Positions 62,812-64,000 of a stretch of 64,000 nucleotides of DNA are shown here, piece by piece. The notes under the pieces are model-generated. The model had not been told where the DNA came from, searched no databases, and worked only from the letters and a program-made list of their open reading frames with translations. Made by a program: the position numbers and the translations under genes. This DNA is from CAJXZP01 sp963974475. Lineage in GTDB: Bacteria > Bacteroidota > Bacteroidia > Flavobacteriales_G > Salibacteraceae. The DNA is taken from the NCBI GenBank assembly GCA_963974475.1, contig CAXBCR010000002.1:282893-346892 (forward strand). The letters run 5' to 3'. How positions within the stretch are numbered: position 1 is the stretch's first letter; every line of letters begins with the position of its first letter.

Positions 62812-64000
62812 AATTAAAAAAAACAACATGAATAACTACCTAGCTACTTTATTCCTATTCTTGTCAATTACTACAACCGTAAAATCACAAGAAAATCAAA
62901 CCATTTCATTTGCAAATTCTCAGTGGGTCGATACTCTAAGCGCTGATAACAAGCAAATACTACATTCTTTAGACCAATTTCTGAACACAAAAAATCAACA
63001 TTTTCAAGAAAATGAATTTTGGATTTCATCAGATTTTGAAAGATTTAAATACCCCTTTTACGAAATTATAGGATTAGAATATGACAGAAACTATAATATC
63101 ACCAAGGAAATAAACTTAATGGAAATTTATGATATTAATGAAAATGAAAAACTCATCAAACTGGGTTATTTAGAACCTGACTCCATTAAAAACACAACCA
63201 CGATTCAAGTCATTTATAACATAATTGCAACCAAATCAGAAGGTCCATGGAAGTTTAAAAGGGCTGTAGATTATATTACCAGAGATTGGCAAAAGCTACA
63301 ACAAGGAAGTATTCTGTATTATTTACCTCCAGGAAAGATACCTAACGAAAAGGAAATAGAACTTCAATTACAAGACATTTCACAGATTTGTAGCTTCTTC
63401 GATACTTCTCCCTTTGAAATTAGCTACTATTCATGTAACAGTCCTAAACAAGTTTTTGAAGTCAAGGGATTCGATTACCATCCTTCAATGCTTATCAGCG
63501 AAACTGGAGGCATGGCTGCTTATGGCAATATTATTTATTCTGGAAATAACTCTGAATTTTACACTCATGAGATAGTACATATCTATACCATGAACCTTTA
63601 CCCAAAGGCTCCTCAGATTCTAAATGAAGGTTTAGCAACCTTTCTCGGTGGAAGTGGAAAAAATGACTATTCATGGCATAGAAATAATTTTTCGAAATAT
63701 ATGGATACATCCAAGATAGACTTGTCCGAACATATGCAACCATTTGAAAGACTATACATTAATGATGAAACTCCAATTCCATATATGATTGGTGCTCTAA
63801 TTTGCGAAAGAACTTTACGAATTTATGGTAAAGCCTCATTACTAAAACTTTTAAATCCAGAACTCACATTATGGCCGTCACTTAATGAAGTTGGGTTGAA
63901 TAAAAAGAACCTAACACTTGAGATTAAGAATGAATTAAAACTATCGCTAATAACTAAGCATTCGTTCTGCCGATAGGCCAAGAATGAATGTATTGTTGAC
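62803..64000 (+). mobile_element. Cassette-like module 3 (runs off the right edge)
   Basis: It begins GTTAGCGAT. The expected end box ATCGCTAAC is approached by ATCGCTAAT at 63943-63951 (8 of 9 bases) inside the end of the coding region, but the other half of a junction would lie outside the window. It contains one gene. Confidence 0.35.
62828..63976 (+). CDS. Secreted HExxH zinc metalloprotease-like protein
   Basis: This is a 382-residue protein with a signal peptide (MNNYLATLFLFLSITTTVKSQ). The zinc motif HEIVH (247-251) and a downstream glutamate in LNEGLATFLGG (E267) match gluzincin/peptidase-MA-like families. The N-terminal 200 residues are not recognised. It is encoded alone in a cassette-like module directly after a large palindromic junction. 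Secretion suggests that it acts on envelope or external proteins. The last 30 residues lie over a possible cassette end and could be recently acquired. Confidence 0.7.
   Translation: MNNYLATLFLFLSITTTVKSQENQTISFANSQWVDTLSADNKQILHSLDQFLNTKNQHFQENEFWISSDFERFKYPFYEIIGLEYDRNYNITKEINLMEIYDINENEKLIKLGYLEPDSIKNTTTIQVIYNIIATKSEGPWKFKRAVDYITRDWQKLQQGSILYYLPPGKIPNEKEIELQLQDISQICSFFDTSPFEISYYSCNSPKQVFEVKGFDYHPSMLISETGGMAAYGNIIYSGNNSEFYTHEIVHIYTMNLYPKAPQILNEGLATFLGGSGKNDYSWHRNNFSKYMDTSKIDLSEHMQPFERLYINDETPIPYMIGALICERTLRIYGKASLLKLLNPELTLWPSLNEVGLNKKNLTLEIKNELKLSLITKHSFCR

Overview
The window looks like a chromosomal segment of a low-GC Bacteroidota, most likely a Flavobacteriales-type bacterium. The reasons are: type IX secretion (T9SS) clients with gliding-motility C-terminal domains paired with PorP/SprF proteins, a fused alpha/beta 2-oxoacid dehydrogenase E1, YtxH and DUF4199 proteins, type B L31, the alternative Bacteroidota GlmU, and repeated TAnnTTTG -7 promoter elements. 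No rRNA, tRNA or CRISPR array was seen.

Layout. 1-0.8 kb: an AbiE-type toxin/antitoxin locus whose toxin, as far as visible, starts in the family's C-terminal part. 0.8-6.4 kb: a giant PKD/CHU_C protein and its PorP/SprF partner. 6.7-14.6 kb: core genes (rpmE2, GlmU-like enzyme, lon, threonine aldolase, typA), with a 118-bp duplication of the GlmU-like gene start around a small membrane-protein gene. 14.6-18.4 kb: two paralogous lipoproteins, then an ECF sigma factor with a membrane protein that ends in a T9SS-type domain. 18.8-25 kb: an M16 protease pair (one active, one inactive) and the fused E1. 25-34 kb: PadR/PspC, two small secreted paralogues, pabA/trpG, mscS, a possible degenerate HEPN protein, a MORN protein, a paraoxonase-like protein and a PagL-like protein. 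34.2-34.6 kb: two copies of a 154-bp palindromic repeat. 34.6-39.5 kb: an operon of DUF4199, two GT2 enzymes, a YwqK-like protein and a secreted subtilase. 39.5-47 kb: desaturase, smpB, DtxR-type regulator, YtxH/holin-like trio, FKBP, DUF4476, saccharopine-dehydrogenase-like protein and di-haem peroxidase. 47.2-53.8 kb: a second giant PKD protein with its PorP/SprF.

54.2-64 kb is accessory and the most interesting part. All genes are on the + strand and are separated by long imperfect palindromes whose outer ends behave like integron attC boxes. Module 1 begins GTTACCAGC and ends with its exact reverse complement. Module 2 begins GTTGTGTGT and ends with its exact reverse complement. Such self-complementary ends, different for each module, are what one expects of integron-type cassettes and not of one transposon family. 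Module 1 (54.3-56.0 kb) encodes a fusion of a HEPN-like domain and a PD-(D/E)XK nuclease, plus a two-TM membrane protein. Module 2 (56.2-62.6 kb) encodes a restriction-modification-like operon: XRE/C-protein-like regulator with an operator palindrome, an MmeI-like methyltransferase that appears to have lost the nuclease lysine, an SF2 helicase, and a GIY-YIG (T5orf172) protein. Module 3 (62.8 kb to the end) encodes a secreted HExxH metalloprotease-like protein. No integrase is visible, so this would be an integrase-less (CALIN-like) array with non-canonical core sites.
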